DNA from: Coprococcus sp.
GTDB taxonomy: Bacteria > Bacillota > Clostridia > Lachnospirales > Lachnospiraceae
Direction: 5' to 3'
Length of the DNA stretch: 56,466 nt
Assembly: GCA_016297495.1 (NCBI GenBank)
Contig: JAEDGN010000008.1
Location: 1 to 56,466, forward strand
Both the position numbers and the translations under genes were made by a program. Below the pieces are notes generated by a model that saw only the letters and a list, made by a program, of their open reading frames with translations, was not told the origin of the DNA and ran no database searches. Below, in pieces: positions 8,217-16,555 of this stretch; within the stretch, counting starts at the first letter, position 1, and each line of letters begins with the position of its first letter.

Positions 8217-9043
8217 AGTGCTTCACCTGCTTTCTCCAATTCATCCATGGCAATGGCATATTCCTCATCATTCGGTGCCTTTCCATGCCAACCGGCTTTA
8301 TTTTCCATAAAGGATACTCCTTTGCCCTTCGTACTCTTCAATATAATGGCTGTCGGCATCCCCTTTGTCTCTCTCGCTTCCTTAAATGCTGCCGCTAATG
8401 CCTCGAAATCGTGGGCATCCACATCTGCAATCACATGAAAATTAAAAGCTTCAAACTTCTTATCTATTGGATACGGTGAACAGACATCCGCTACATTACC
8501 ATCAATCTGCAGACCATTATTATCCACAATGACAACCAGATTGTCAAGCTGACGATGACCGGCAAACATGGCCGCCTCCCATACCTGTCCTTCCTGAATC
8601 TCACCATCCCCCAGTAATGTATAGACACGGTAATCCTCATGGCTGAGCTTTGCTGATAATGCCATACCGACAGCCGCAGAAATCCCCTGTCCCAGAGATC
8701 CTGATGACATATCCACACCAGGAATATGTTTCATATCCGGATGTCCCTGCAAATAAGAACCGATATGGCGCAGTGTTTTCAGGTCTTCCACCGGGAAATA
8801 TCCTCTTTGTGCCAGTGTTGAATATAATCCAGGCGCTGTATGCCCTTTGGACAGAACAAAACGATCCCTGTCCGGCTTCTGAGGGTTCTTTGGATCAATA
8901 TTCATTTCTTCAAAATACAAATACGTAAATACATCAGCTGCAGACAGAGATCCACCTGGATGACCGGCCTTTGCAGCATGAACAGCTGTCACGATTCCCT
9001 TACGGACTTCATTGGCAGTTTTCTTTAATTCAATAACGTCCAT
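8204..9043 (-). CDS. transketolase, N-terminal subunit
   Basis: The diphosphate-binding half of the split transketolase, 279 residues. It carries HAAKAGHPGGSLSAAD near the N-terminus, LSKGHTAPGLY, and the thiamine diphosphate and metal motif beginning GDGEIQEGQVWEA and closing at VDNN (about 145-175). An AGGAGG site precedes the ATG. It is the first gene of a two-gene operon; together the two proteins cover a full transketolase. Confidence 0.94.
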   Translation of the reverse strand: MDVIELKKTANEVRKGIVTAVHAAKAGHPGGSLSAADVFTYLYFEEMNIDPKNPQKPDRDRFVLSKGHTAPGLYSTLAQRGYFPVEDLKTLRHIGSYLQGHPDMKHIPGVDMSSGSLGQGISAAVGMALSAKLSHEDYRVYTLLGDGEIQEGQVWEAAMFAGHRQLDNLVVIVDNNGLQIDGNVADVCSPYPIDKKFEAFNFHVIADVDAHDFEALAAAFKEARETKGMPTAIILKSTKGKGVSFMENKAGWHGKAPNDEEYAIAMDELEKAGEALCQK

Positions 9044-9095
9044 TTTTACCTCCTATTGTGCATATCTGAAGCACGATTGTTAATCAGGCATAACA

Positions 9096-9124
9096 ACTAT
9101 AGCACATTTATCTATATTTTTAAA
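9096..9124 (-). promoter_or_regulatory. transketolase operon promoter
   Basis: Minus-strand TTTAAA (9124-9119), a 17-base spacer and TATAGT (9101-9096). The -35 is weak. The site lies directly after the hemZ stop. Confidence 0.5.
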
Positions 9125-9130
9125 GCTATT

Positions 9131-10573
9131 TCACTGTTTTTGTAAAAAATTCTTTTTTCTGGCTATCATTTCATCAATACGTTCTATATAATCTTTGACA
9201 CTTTTTACATTCTCCACCCGCTCAATTCTCGGCCCTTCCACACCTTCAAAAACAAATTTGGAAGATGCGCCTGCACCCAGGGCAAGAATACTCTGTTTTT
9301 CCTCCATGATCAGAATATTATAAAGACCTTCACAGCCTTTTCTCGCATAACCCACATTTTCAAGATTACCGGCAATATTCTTCTGCCGGTACAAATAGTA
9401 AGGTTCCGCCTGTATCGTCCGTGCGCCCTCATGACTGATACCAATCATCCGATTCACTTCATCTTCCGAAGCCACCGGAAATTGTTCTCTGTTTTGATTC
9501 AGAAAAGCTGCCCGCTTCAATGCCAGCGAATGGACAGTCACACTATCCGGCTTCAAAGAAACAATGGCATCCATGGTTCTGCGCATATGCACTGAAGTTT
9601 CTCCCGGAAGCCCGGCAATCAGATCCATATTAATATTATGAAATCCAAGCTCTCTGGCCATATTAAAAGCATCAATGACATCCTTCACAGTATGCCGACG
9701 ACCAATGAGATCCAGCGTATCCTGATTCATGGTCTGTGGATTAATAGAGATACGATCAATCTGATGATTTTTCAAAACTTCCAGCTTTGCCTGCGTCATG
9801 CTGTCCGGGCGTCCTGCCTCCACAGTTCTTTCCCGGGCACCTGCCATATCAAAATGTTTTTCCAGACAGGTAAGCAGACGGTCCATCTGCTCAGCAGAAA
9901 GAGAGGTCGGTGTCCCCCCACCCATATAAAATGTAAGCAGCTTCTTCTCTCCCATCATAGATGCAGCCGCCTCAATTTCTTTTTCCAGCGCATCGAGATA
10001 AGCGTCCACCTGTTTTTCCCAGACAGATAACGGATAAGATGAAAATGAACAATAGGCACAAATGGAAGGACAGAATGGAATTCCCACATAGAGGCTGAAA
10101 GTATGATCATAATCTATACCCCTCAGAACAGTTTCCTCATTTCTGGCCACCTCAGCACATAACGCCGCCTTCTCATCTGATACCAGATAATGTTTCTTGA
10201 GAAATTCAATCGCTTCGCCGTCTGATGCTCCCTTCTCAAAAAGTTCCATTGGAAGTTTTGTAGGCCTGATGCCCGTTAATGTTCCCCATGGCAATTCCTG
10301 ACCCGTATAAGCCGACAAAATACCGTAGACCATTTGTTTGATGCGGTTTCTTGTTTCCTTGTAATCCGAAAACACACAGATAACAGATCCCGTCTCACTC
10401 TTTCCTTCACTGTCTGTCAGTTTTGCCCGAACCATATTTTCCTCATAACAGACTTCCAGACAATGTGTCCAGTCATTGGCATCCATCACAATCTTTTCGC
10501 CATAAAAAAAGGCCATCAACAATGCCCTGATATCATTTTCATAATCTGTTCGATTCATATGTAAAGCAATCAT
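9131..10573 (-). CDS. hemZ: HemZ-type coproporphyrinogen III dehydrogenase-like radical SAM protein
   Basis: A radical-SAM enzyme of the HemN/HemZ group. The iron-sulfur motif GIPFCPSICAYCSFSSYPL (CX3CX2C) is near residues 170-188, followed by MGGGTPTSLSAEQMD, RPDSMT and NPQTMNQDTL. An N-terminal extension of about 160 residues is typical of HemZ. HemZ proteins are annotated for anaerobic haem synthesis, but many gut Clostridia lack the rest of that pathway, so the true substrate is uncertain. The start at 10573 (MIALHMNRT) has GGAGG six bases upstream; a longer frame to 10609 lies in the leader. About 480 residues. It follows the MBL hydrolase gene across a palindromic gap. Confidence 0.85.
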   Translation of the reverse strand: MIALHMNRTDYENDIRALLMAFFYGEKIVMDANDWTHCLEVCYEENMVRAKLTDSEGKSETGSVICVFSDYKETRNRIKQMVYGILSAYTGQELPWGTLTGIRPTKLPMELFEKGASDGEAIEFLKKHYLVSDEKAALCAEVARNEETVLRGIDYDHTFSLYVGIPFCPSICAYCSFSSYPLSVWEKQVDAYLDALEKEIEAAASMMGEKKLLTFYMGGGTPTSLSAEQMDRLLTCLEKHFDMAGARERTVEAGRPDSMTQAKLEVLKNHQIDRISINPQTMNQDTLDLIGRRHTVKDVIDAFNMARELGFHNINMDLIAGLPGETSVHMRRTMDAIVSLKPDSVTVHSLALKRAAFLNQNREQFPVASEDEVNRMIGISHEGARTIQAEPYYLYRQKNIAGNLENVGYARKGCEGLYNILIMEEKQSILALGAGASSKFVFEGVEGPRIERVENVKSVKDYIERIDEMIARKKNFLQKQ

Positions 10574-10588
10574 AGAATACCTCCAAAT

Positions 10589-10728
10589 AAAGGGGCTGTC
10601 ACTCAACATACTGCTTCCCGGTTGTTCGGGTATCTAGTGTAATCATATTCGCTGAATTTATTTTAATCTGCAAATAATTCGCTCAGATACCCAAACAAAA
10701 AGAACAGCATATTTAAGCAACAGCCTTA
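10589..10728. repeat. imperfect long palindrome (140 bp), MITE-like or structured RNA
   Basis: Two arms of about 45 bases pair imperfectly. The outer parts are AAGGGGCTGTCACTCAA (from 10590) and TTAAGCAACAGCCTT (to 10727). The inner parts are TTGTTCGGGTATCT (10622-10635) and AGATACCCAAACAA (10685-10698), which match at 13 of 14 positions. About 49 bases separate the arms. It fills the gap between the MBL hydrolase stop and the hemZ ribosome binding site. Confidence 0.6.
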
Positions 10729-11355
10729 AAAAAACGGATTATACTGTTTCTCATAGCCAATACTGGTCACACTGTCATGTCCCGGATAGACTTTCACATC
10801 ATCCGGGAGTACAAACAGCTTTTCCTGAACTGAACGAAGCAGTCCCAACGTGCTTCCTGTAGGGAAATCTGTCCGTCCAATGGAGCAATGGAACAATGTG
10901 TCACCGCTCATCAGTACTTTTTCTTCCGGCAAATAATAGCAGACGCTGCCTTTCGTATGTCCCGGTGTATGAAGAACGATAATATCCAATCCTGCCAGCT
11001 TCAGATGCTCGCCATCTCTTACATATATATCGGCTTCTGTCATATACGTCTGTCCGATCATACCGCTCATGTTAAGAGAAGTCTGTTTCAGGACATCTTC
11101 TTCTTCCACATGGGCATATATCGGTAATTGATAACGTTTCTTAAGATCATTAACTGCCAGAATATGATCGAAATGACCATGAGTCAGCAGAATAGCAACC
11201 GGCTTCCATCTTCCCTGCTCAACGGCATTGCTGATTCTCAGAGCATCATCTGCAGGATCTACGATCAGAGCCTCCCGGGTCTCTTTATTGATGATAAGGT
11301 AACAATTTGTGGCAACCATGCCCAATAAAAATGATTTAATCTCTATCTGACTCAT
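10726..11355 (-). CDS. MBL-fold metallo-hydrolase (glyoxalase II-like)
   Basis: A 209-residue metallo-beta-lactamase-fold hydrolase. It has the metal motif THGHFDH (58-64), a later metal histidine in LHTPGHTKGS (about 130-138), GDTLF and the final YPGHD. This set matches the short glyoxalase II-like hydrolases, which cleave thioesters such as hydroxyacylglutathione; in a clostridium the thiol partner is unknown. It lies 26 bases after rel in the same direction and belongs to the rel-apt-recJ region conserved in Clostridia. Its last codons are read from the T-rich edge of the palindrome at 10589-10728. Confidence 0.88.
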   Translation of the reverse strand: MSQIEIKSFLLGMVATNCYLIINKETREALIVDPADDALRISNAVEQGRWKPVAILLTHGHFDHILAVNDLKKRYQLPIYAHVEEEDVLKQTSLNMSGMIGQTYMTEADIYVRDGEHLKLAGLDIIVLHTPGHTKGSVCYYLPEEKVLMSGDTLFHCSIGRTDFPTGSTLGLLRSVQEKLFVLPDDVKVYPGHDSVTSIGYEKQYNPFF

Positions 11356-11381
11356 TTTAATCTCCTTGTTTAAAAACAGTA

Positions 11382-13718
11382 TCAGCCTGTTGTTCTGGCT
11401 ATATCATATACACAGTCCAATGAACGCAGCTTATCAATAATTTTATTTAATGCATATTTACCGTTAATATCGAAACTGACATTGATAGTAGCTGTATTAT
11501 TCTTACCCGACCGACTGGACATAGCCGTTACATTAATATCACGTTCAGAAAATACCTGTGCAATCTGTATCAGCACACCAACACCGTCATGAACATAAAT
11601 ATTCAATTCTGCTTTATAAAGACCGCCATTGCCTGCCGATGTGTCTTCCTGCCACTCCGCATCTATCATCCTCTGTCGCTCCGATTCAGATAAGTGCAGC
11701 ACATTCACACAATCTGTCCTGTGAATGGATACCCCTCTGCCTCTGGTAATAAAACCAACAATCTCATCTCCGGGCACCGGATTGCAGCACTTTGAAAAAC
11801 GAACTGCCACATCATCAATACCCTTGACAACAATACCGCTTTTGCTGCCTTTCTTATGAGGCTGCACTGCCTCGGAAGGACGCTGTCTCACTTCATTCAC
11901 CTGACGCAGCAGCTGCTTGTCAGTCATCTCTCTTGTCTGCTTTTTGTGATATTCCTCAACCAGCTTATTAATGACCTGACCTTCCTTCAGGCCTCCGTGT
12001 CCAACTGCTGCACAAACTGCGTCCCAGTCCAGAAAGCCATACTTCCTGAGAACCTTCTCCATAAATTCAGATTTCAGGATATTGCTGAGAATAATACCCT
12101 TTGCCTTGCAGTAACGATCCAGCAATTCCTTGCCCCGAATAATATTTTCTTCCTTGAATTCCGTTTTGAACCACTGATTAATCTTGTTCTTAGCCTGAGT
12201 ACTCTTGACAATGTTCAACCAGTCCCGGCTCGGTCCTTTAGAATTGGCAGATGTCAGTATCTCTACCCTGTCACCATTTTTTATGACATAATCGATATTG
12301 ACCAGCTTGCCATTGACTCTGGCACCGACCATCTTATTGCCAACAGCTGAATGAATGCTGTATGCAAAATCGATCGGCGTGGAACCATTCGGAAGATTTT
12401 TCACATCTCCGGCTGGAGTAAAGCAGTAAACACTGTCTGCAAAAAGATTCAGGTCATTCTTCAACAGGCTCATAAATTCCTTATTATCAGACATATCTGT
12501 CTGCCACTCCAGAATCTGACGCAGCCATGTCAGCTTAGCTTCCTCACTGTCCTCAATGTTCTTACCATTCGGATCTTCCTTATATTTCCAATGGGCAGCA
12601 ATACCATATTCCGCTGTACGATGCATATCAAAAGTACGAATCTGTATTTCAAAAGGCTGTCCACCCGGTCCAATCAATGTCGTATGAAGGGACTGGTACA
12701 TGTTCTGCTTCGGCATGGCAATATAATCCTTGAAACGTCCCGGAATCGGCTTATACATCTCATGAATTAAACCAAGAGCCGCATAGCAGTCCTTCACTGT
12801 CTCTACAATAATACGAACAGCAAAAAGATCATAAATCTCGTCCAACGTCTTATCCTGATTGACCATTTTTTTATAGATGCTGAAAAAATGTTTAACGCGG
12901 CCATTAACCTGAGCCTTAATGCCGCTGGCCTCCATATGCTCACTGACTTCCTTCACAATAGCATTGACAAAGGCTTCCCTTTCACTCCTCTTCAGGTTAA
13001 TCTGTCGGGCCAGATCATAATAGACCTCCGGCTCCAGATATCGAAGAGACAGATCATCCAGTTCGATTTTAATCTTCGAAATACCCAGACGCTGTGCAAT
13101 AGGCGCGTAGATATCCATGGTCTCCCTTGCCTTCTCTTTCTGCTTCTCCGGACGCATATATTTCAAAGTACGCATATTATGCAGCCGGTCCGCCAGTTTG
13201 ATCAGAATAACACGGATATCCTTGGCCATAGCCAGGAACATCTTACGCAGATTCTCCGCCTGAATCTCCACCTTGTCCTTGGAATAGGACAATTGTCCCA
13301 GCTTGGTAACGCCTGACACGATCAGCGCAATCTCCGCACTGAATTCCCTTGTAATATCTTCCTCCGTCATAACCGTATCTTCTACAACGTCATGGAGCAG
13401 ACCACCGACAATCGTCTCTTTATCCAGCTCCAGATCTGCCAGAATCAATGCTACGCAGAGGGGATGAATAATATAGGGCTCACCGGACTTGCGCATCTGT
13501 CCTTTATGAGCATTGTAAGCAATATTATATGCCTTTTCAATCATACTGATATCATCTGACGGATGATATTCTTTTACTTTGTCGATCAGTCGTTGATACA
13601 GTACTTCCGGAGTTTCAAAATCTTGGGTACGAATCAGTTCTTTCTCTCCGATTGGCAATTCCTTATTCATAGCTTCTTTACTCCCGTCCTTCATATCGCC
13701 GCTGTCCTCTTCCGTCAT
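11382..13718 (-). CDS. rel: bifunctional (p)ppGpp synthetase/hydrolase
   Basis: The main stringent-response enzyme, which makes and degrades (p)ppGpp from ATP and GDP/GTP. Domains in order: an HD hydrolase domain (His-Asp at 109-110 in LLHDVVEDT), a RelA/SpoT synthetase domain (about 230-350, with GRFKDYIAMPKQNMYQSLHT), a TGS domain (about 400-470), a linker and zinc-finger-like stretch with CCNPVPGDEI, and a C-terminal ACT domain (about 700-778). Length is 778 residues, full size. The start overlaps the apt stop as TAATG, so the two are translationally coupled. A second, shorter alarmone synthetase lies at 32799-33881. Confidence 0.97.
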   Translation of the reverse strand: MTEEDSGDMKDGSKEAMNKELPIGEKELIRTQDFETPEVLYQRLIDKVKEYHPSDDISMIEKAYNIAYNAHKGQMRKSGEPYIIHPLCVALILADLELDKETIVGGLLHDVVEDTVMTEEDITREFSAEIALIVSGVTKLGQLSYSKDKVEIQAENLRKMFLAMAKDIRVILIKLADRLHNMRTLKYMRPEKQKEKARETMDIYAPIAQRLGISKIKIELDDLSLRYLEPEVYYDLARQINLKRSEREAFVNAIVKEVSEHMEASGIKAQVNGRVKHFFSIYKKMVNQDKTLDEIYDLFAVRIIVETVKDCYAALGLIHEMYKPIPGRFKDYIAMPKQNMYQSLHTTLIGPGGQPFEIQIRTFDMHRTAEYGIAAHWKYKEDPNGKNIEDSEEAKLTWLRQILEWQTDMSDNKEFMSLLKNDLNLFADSVYCFTPAGDVKNLPNGSTPIDFAYSIHSAVGNKMVGARVNGKLVNIDYVIKNGDRVEILTSANSKGPSRDWLNIVKSTQAKNKINQWFKTEFKEENIIRGKELLDRYCKAKGIILSNILKSEFMEKVLRKYGFLDWDAVCAAVGHGGLKEGQVINKLVEEYHKKQTREMTDKQLLRQVNEVRQRPSEAVQPHKKGSKSGIVVKGIDDVAVRFSKCCNPVPGDEIVGFITRGRGVSIHRTDCVNVLHLSESERQRMIDAEWQEDTSAGNGGLYKAELNIYVHDGVGVLIQIAQVFSERDINVTAMSSRSGKNNTATINVSFDINGKYALNKIIDKLRSLDCVYDIARTTG

Positions 13719-14251
13719 TACTTACCTTCATATATAATCGCAGAATCAATGCTGTAACCTTTAAGCTTCTCGCGGCCCTTCAAACCTGCAAGCTCCATGA
13801 GGAACACAATCTTCACAACCTCTCCGCCAAGTTCCTCCACCATCCTGATAATTGCTTCTGTTGTACCTCCGGTAGCAATCAGATCATCAATAATAACAAC
13901 CTTCTGCCCCGGTAAAATAGCATCCTTATGTATCTCTATCGTCGCAGTACCATATTCCAGATCATAAGTCTGGCTTATAGTCTCACGCGGCAGCTTTCCT
14001 TTCTTCCTGACAGGAACGAATGCCTTATGCAGATTGTAAGCAATCGGTACACCAAAAATAAAACCTCTGGATTCCGGTCCGAGTACAATGTCGAATTCGA
14101 CACCGTCAAGTTTCTCCTGCATCTGCTCAATTGCCATGTGCAAACCGTCGGCATCCTGTAAAACACTCGTTACATCCCTGAAAATAATACCTTTTTCTGG
14201 AAAATCCGGAATGCTTTTGACATATTCCTCTAATTTCTTCATAAGACTCAC
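13718..14251 (-). CDS. apt: adenine phosphoribosyltransferase
   Basis: Salvages adenine to AMP using PRPP. The 177-residue protein has the PRPP loop VVIIDDLIATGGTT (about 118-131), preceded by GPESRGFIFG and FVPVRKKGKLP, all typical of Apt. The gene lies between recJ and rel, an order conserved in many Clostridia. It shares a one-base stop/start overlap with rel. Confidence 0.97.
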   Translation of the reverse strand: MSLMKKLEEYVKSIPDFPEKGIIFRDVTSVLQDADGLHMAIEQMQEKLDGVEFDIVLGPESRGFIFGVPIAYNLHKAFVPVRKKGKLPRETISQTYDLEYGTATIEIHKDAILPGQKVVIIDDLIATGGTTEAIIRMVEELGGEVVKIVFLMELAGLKGREKLKGYSIDSAIIYEGK

Positions 14252-14338
14252 TGCTCCTTTATCAAATATTTGTATTCTTACGTATAAAATAAATTATAAC
14301 ATAAATCTTTTGATTGAAAAGACCTGAAATTTATAAAA

Positions 14339-16417
14339 TTACACTTCAAAATATCTGTTAAACCATATAGAATCTGTCAATTTAGCTTTTCTGTCTTTAA
14401 CCAGTATATAATGCAGATACGGACCTGATGTTTCTGCTTTTACAAGCCCCAGTTCTTCAAATACACAAAGTGCCTGCATCAACATATAAATATGATGTAT
14501 CTCCGTCCGATCATCAGCAAATGGAATATCTTCCATGAGCAAATAACCTTCTCCATCCATTCCCTGCCTTCGGGAATGCCCATTCAGGAAACGGTATACA
14601 TCCTGGCAGGCTGTCCTGGGGATTTTCTCACAGCCATTACAATAATTCCTGTAATCCTGCGTAATATGACGCAGAGAAAATATCCGGTTTAATTTTTCTA
14701 TTTCCTTCGCCTGTTCAATACGGACATCCTTCAAAATAATCTGTGGATATTTCCGATCCATATAAACATTAATGCCCAAATTACCGGCTATTGAAACATT
14801 CATGCCGCTATGATAATAATTTTTCAGGATACCCCTGCGAAATCCGACAGCGGTCAGAGAACTCTGTCCATCCATAAGCTTCATTCGCATCGTATTGCCA
14901 TCTGCTCCAACAGCCCTGACTTCCCCCAGATAACCTTTGACAGCTACCAGAGGCTCCGGCATATCCTGTCCGAATGGTTCCATCCGCTCAAGCAATTCAA
15001 TCAGTTCCGTTGTAATATCCGAAGGACATAATGTCACCTCCGGCCGCTGAACAGGAATCAGCATACGGCTGTCCATATGGGTCATAGCATAATCATTCAG
15101 CCTGCGGGTTAATTCAGGAATATTCTCCGCTTTTAAAGACATACCGGCGGCAGCAGCATGACCGCCAAACTTCAGCATCAGATCACTGCAGGTGCACAAA
15201 GCATCGAAAAGATTAAAACCATCTATACTTCTGGCAGACCCTGTCGCTACCCCATCTTCAATGGAAAGCAGAATATTGGGTCTGTAATATATATCCTTAA
15301 TTCTGGAGGATACAATCCCAATGACTCCATGATGCCATCCCTCTCCGGCAACCACCATAACCCGACTGTTCTTTATTGTTTCCGAATCATCTATAGCATC
15401 TGTTACCTGCTTCAGTATCAGCTGCTCCGTCTCTTTTCTGAGATTGTTCTCCACATTCAATTCTTCCGCGATGGCCGCCGCTTCCGCATCATCATCAGTC
15501 GTAAAAAGACGAACACCTCTTTTTGCATCCCCCATTCTTCCGCCGGCATTAAGCCGCGGAGCCAGCCCAAAGCCTACGAAACTACTGGTGATCCTTCGTT
15601 TAAAGTCATAGCCGGCACTTTCAAGGAGCTTATATAATCCTCTGTTTTCCGGATTTTTCATCCGACGAAATCCCTCACTGACAATCATACGGTTTTCGTC
15701 ATAAAGAGGAACGATATCTGCCACTGTTCCTACGGCAGCCAATTCCAGATATTTTGCAATATTGCCTGTGTATTGTCTATGCATGGCAAGGCCCTGCACC
15801 AGCTTATAAGATACACCACAGCCTGCGAGATACAAAAAAGGATAACTATCATCCTTCTGTTTAACATCAATGACCGCCAGAGCATCCGGCAGCTTTTCCT
15901 GACATTCATGATGATCCGTTACAATAACGTCTACTCCCAGTTCTTTAGCCAGACGGCATTCCTCAACCGCCGAAATACCTGTATCCACCGTTACCATCAG
16001 CCTTGTGCCGGATTCAGCCAGTATACGGACAGCATTTGTATTCAGTCCATATCCCTCTGTCATTCTATCCGGCAGATAATAATTCACATCTGCTTTCAAC
16101 TCTTTTAAAAACAAATACAAAATACTGGTAGCTGTAATACCGTCCACATCATAATCACCGAAAATTGTAATTTTTTCATGGCCATCCACTGCCTGACTGA
16201 TTCTTTCAACGGCCTTATTCATCCCTTTCATCAAAAACGGAGAATACATATCTTTTTCTGAAGCATTGAGAAACTTCTCGGCTTCAGCCCGGTTTCTGAT
16301 GCCACGGGCCGCAAGAAATCCCGCAAACACCTCCGGATATCCTGTCTCCATGGCCAACTGCCTGACTTCTTCTGGATTCGTCCGTATATATTCCCACCGA
16401 TAACTTTCCGGCACCAT
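14339..16417 (-). CDS. recJ: single-stranded-DNA 5'-3' exonuclease RecJ
   Basis: The DHH-family exonuclease used in recombination and repair. Motif I GDYDVDG is at 87-93, the DHH motif VTDHHECQ near 165, and the DHHA1 domain with GRMGDAKRGV and later GGHAAAAGMSL near 415. The 692-residue length exceeds E. coli RecJ; the last 100 or so residues, starting around ITQDYRNYCNGCEKIPR, form an extra tail seen in Firmicutes versions. AAGGAAGTG precedes the ATG. It follows secDF after a terminator and begins the recJ-apt-rel group. Confidence 0.95.
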   Translation of the reverse strand: MVPESYRWEYIRTNPEEVRQLAMETGYPEVFAGFLAARGIRNRAEAEKFLNASEKDMYSPFLMKGMNKAVERISQAVDGHEKITIFGDYDVDGITATSILYLFLKELKADVNYYLPDRMTEGYGLNTNAVRILAESGTRLMVTVDTGISAVEECRLAKELGVDVIVTDHHECQEKLPDALAVIDVKQKDDSYPFLYLAGCGVSYKLVQGLAMHRQYTGNIAKYLELAAVGTVADIVPLYDENRMIVSEGFRRMKNPENRGLYKLLESAGYDFKRRITSSFVGFGLAPRLNAGGRMGDAKRGVRLFTTDDDAEAAAIAEELNVENNLRKETEQLILKQVTDAIDDSETIKNSRVMVVAGEGWHHGVIGIVSSRIKDIYYRPNILLSIEDGVATGSARSIDGFNLFDALCTCSDLMLKFGGHAAAAGMSLKAENIPELTRRLNDYAMTHMDSRMLIPVQRPEVTLCPSDITTELIELLERMEPFGQDMPEPLVAVKGYLGEVRAVGADGNTMRMKLMDGQSSLTAVGFRRGILKNYYHSGMNVSIAGNLGINVYMDRKYPQIILKDVRIEQAKEIEKLNRIFSLRHITQDYRNYCNGCEKIPRTACQDVYRFLNGHSRRQGMDGEGYLLMEDIPFADDRTEIHHIYMLMQALCVFEELGLVKAETSGPYLHYILVKDRKAKLTDSIWFNRYFEV

Positions 16418-16470
16418 TTTCTCACTTCCTTTATGTATCTATGCAGCCCCTGGCAAAATCGTTTTATAAG

Positions 16471-16507
16471 AAAAAAGACTGCTGTATGTTATAAAGCAGT
16501 TCTTTTT
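16471..16507. terminator. terminator between secDF and recJ
   Basis: The arms (16471-16483 and 16496-16507) pair as AAAGA-CTGCT with AGCAGTTCTTT, with T-rich tails in both directions (CTTTTTTCTT on the minus strand). It ends the secDF message before recJ. Confidence 0.75.
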
Positions 16508-16521
16508 CCTCTTATTACTAA

Positions 16522-16550
16522 TAACGGCCCAGCCGGAGACTGAGCCGTTA
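16522..16550 (-). terminator. second hairpin after secDF
   Basis: TAACGGC (16522-16528) pairs with GCCGTTA (16544-16550), with an inner CAG/CTG extension. It sits directly after the secDF stop without a long T-run, so it may stabilise the mRNA end rather than terminate alone. Confidence 0.5.
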
Positions 16551-16555
16551 TCTAT

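Noticed and set aside
7275..9043. 1-deoxyxylulose 5-phosphate synthase split in two
   Set aside because: Combined length and motifs fit transketolase better; DXS is longer and its N-terminal motifs differ.
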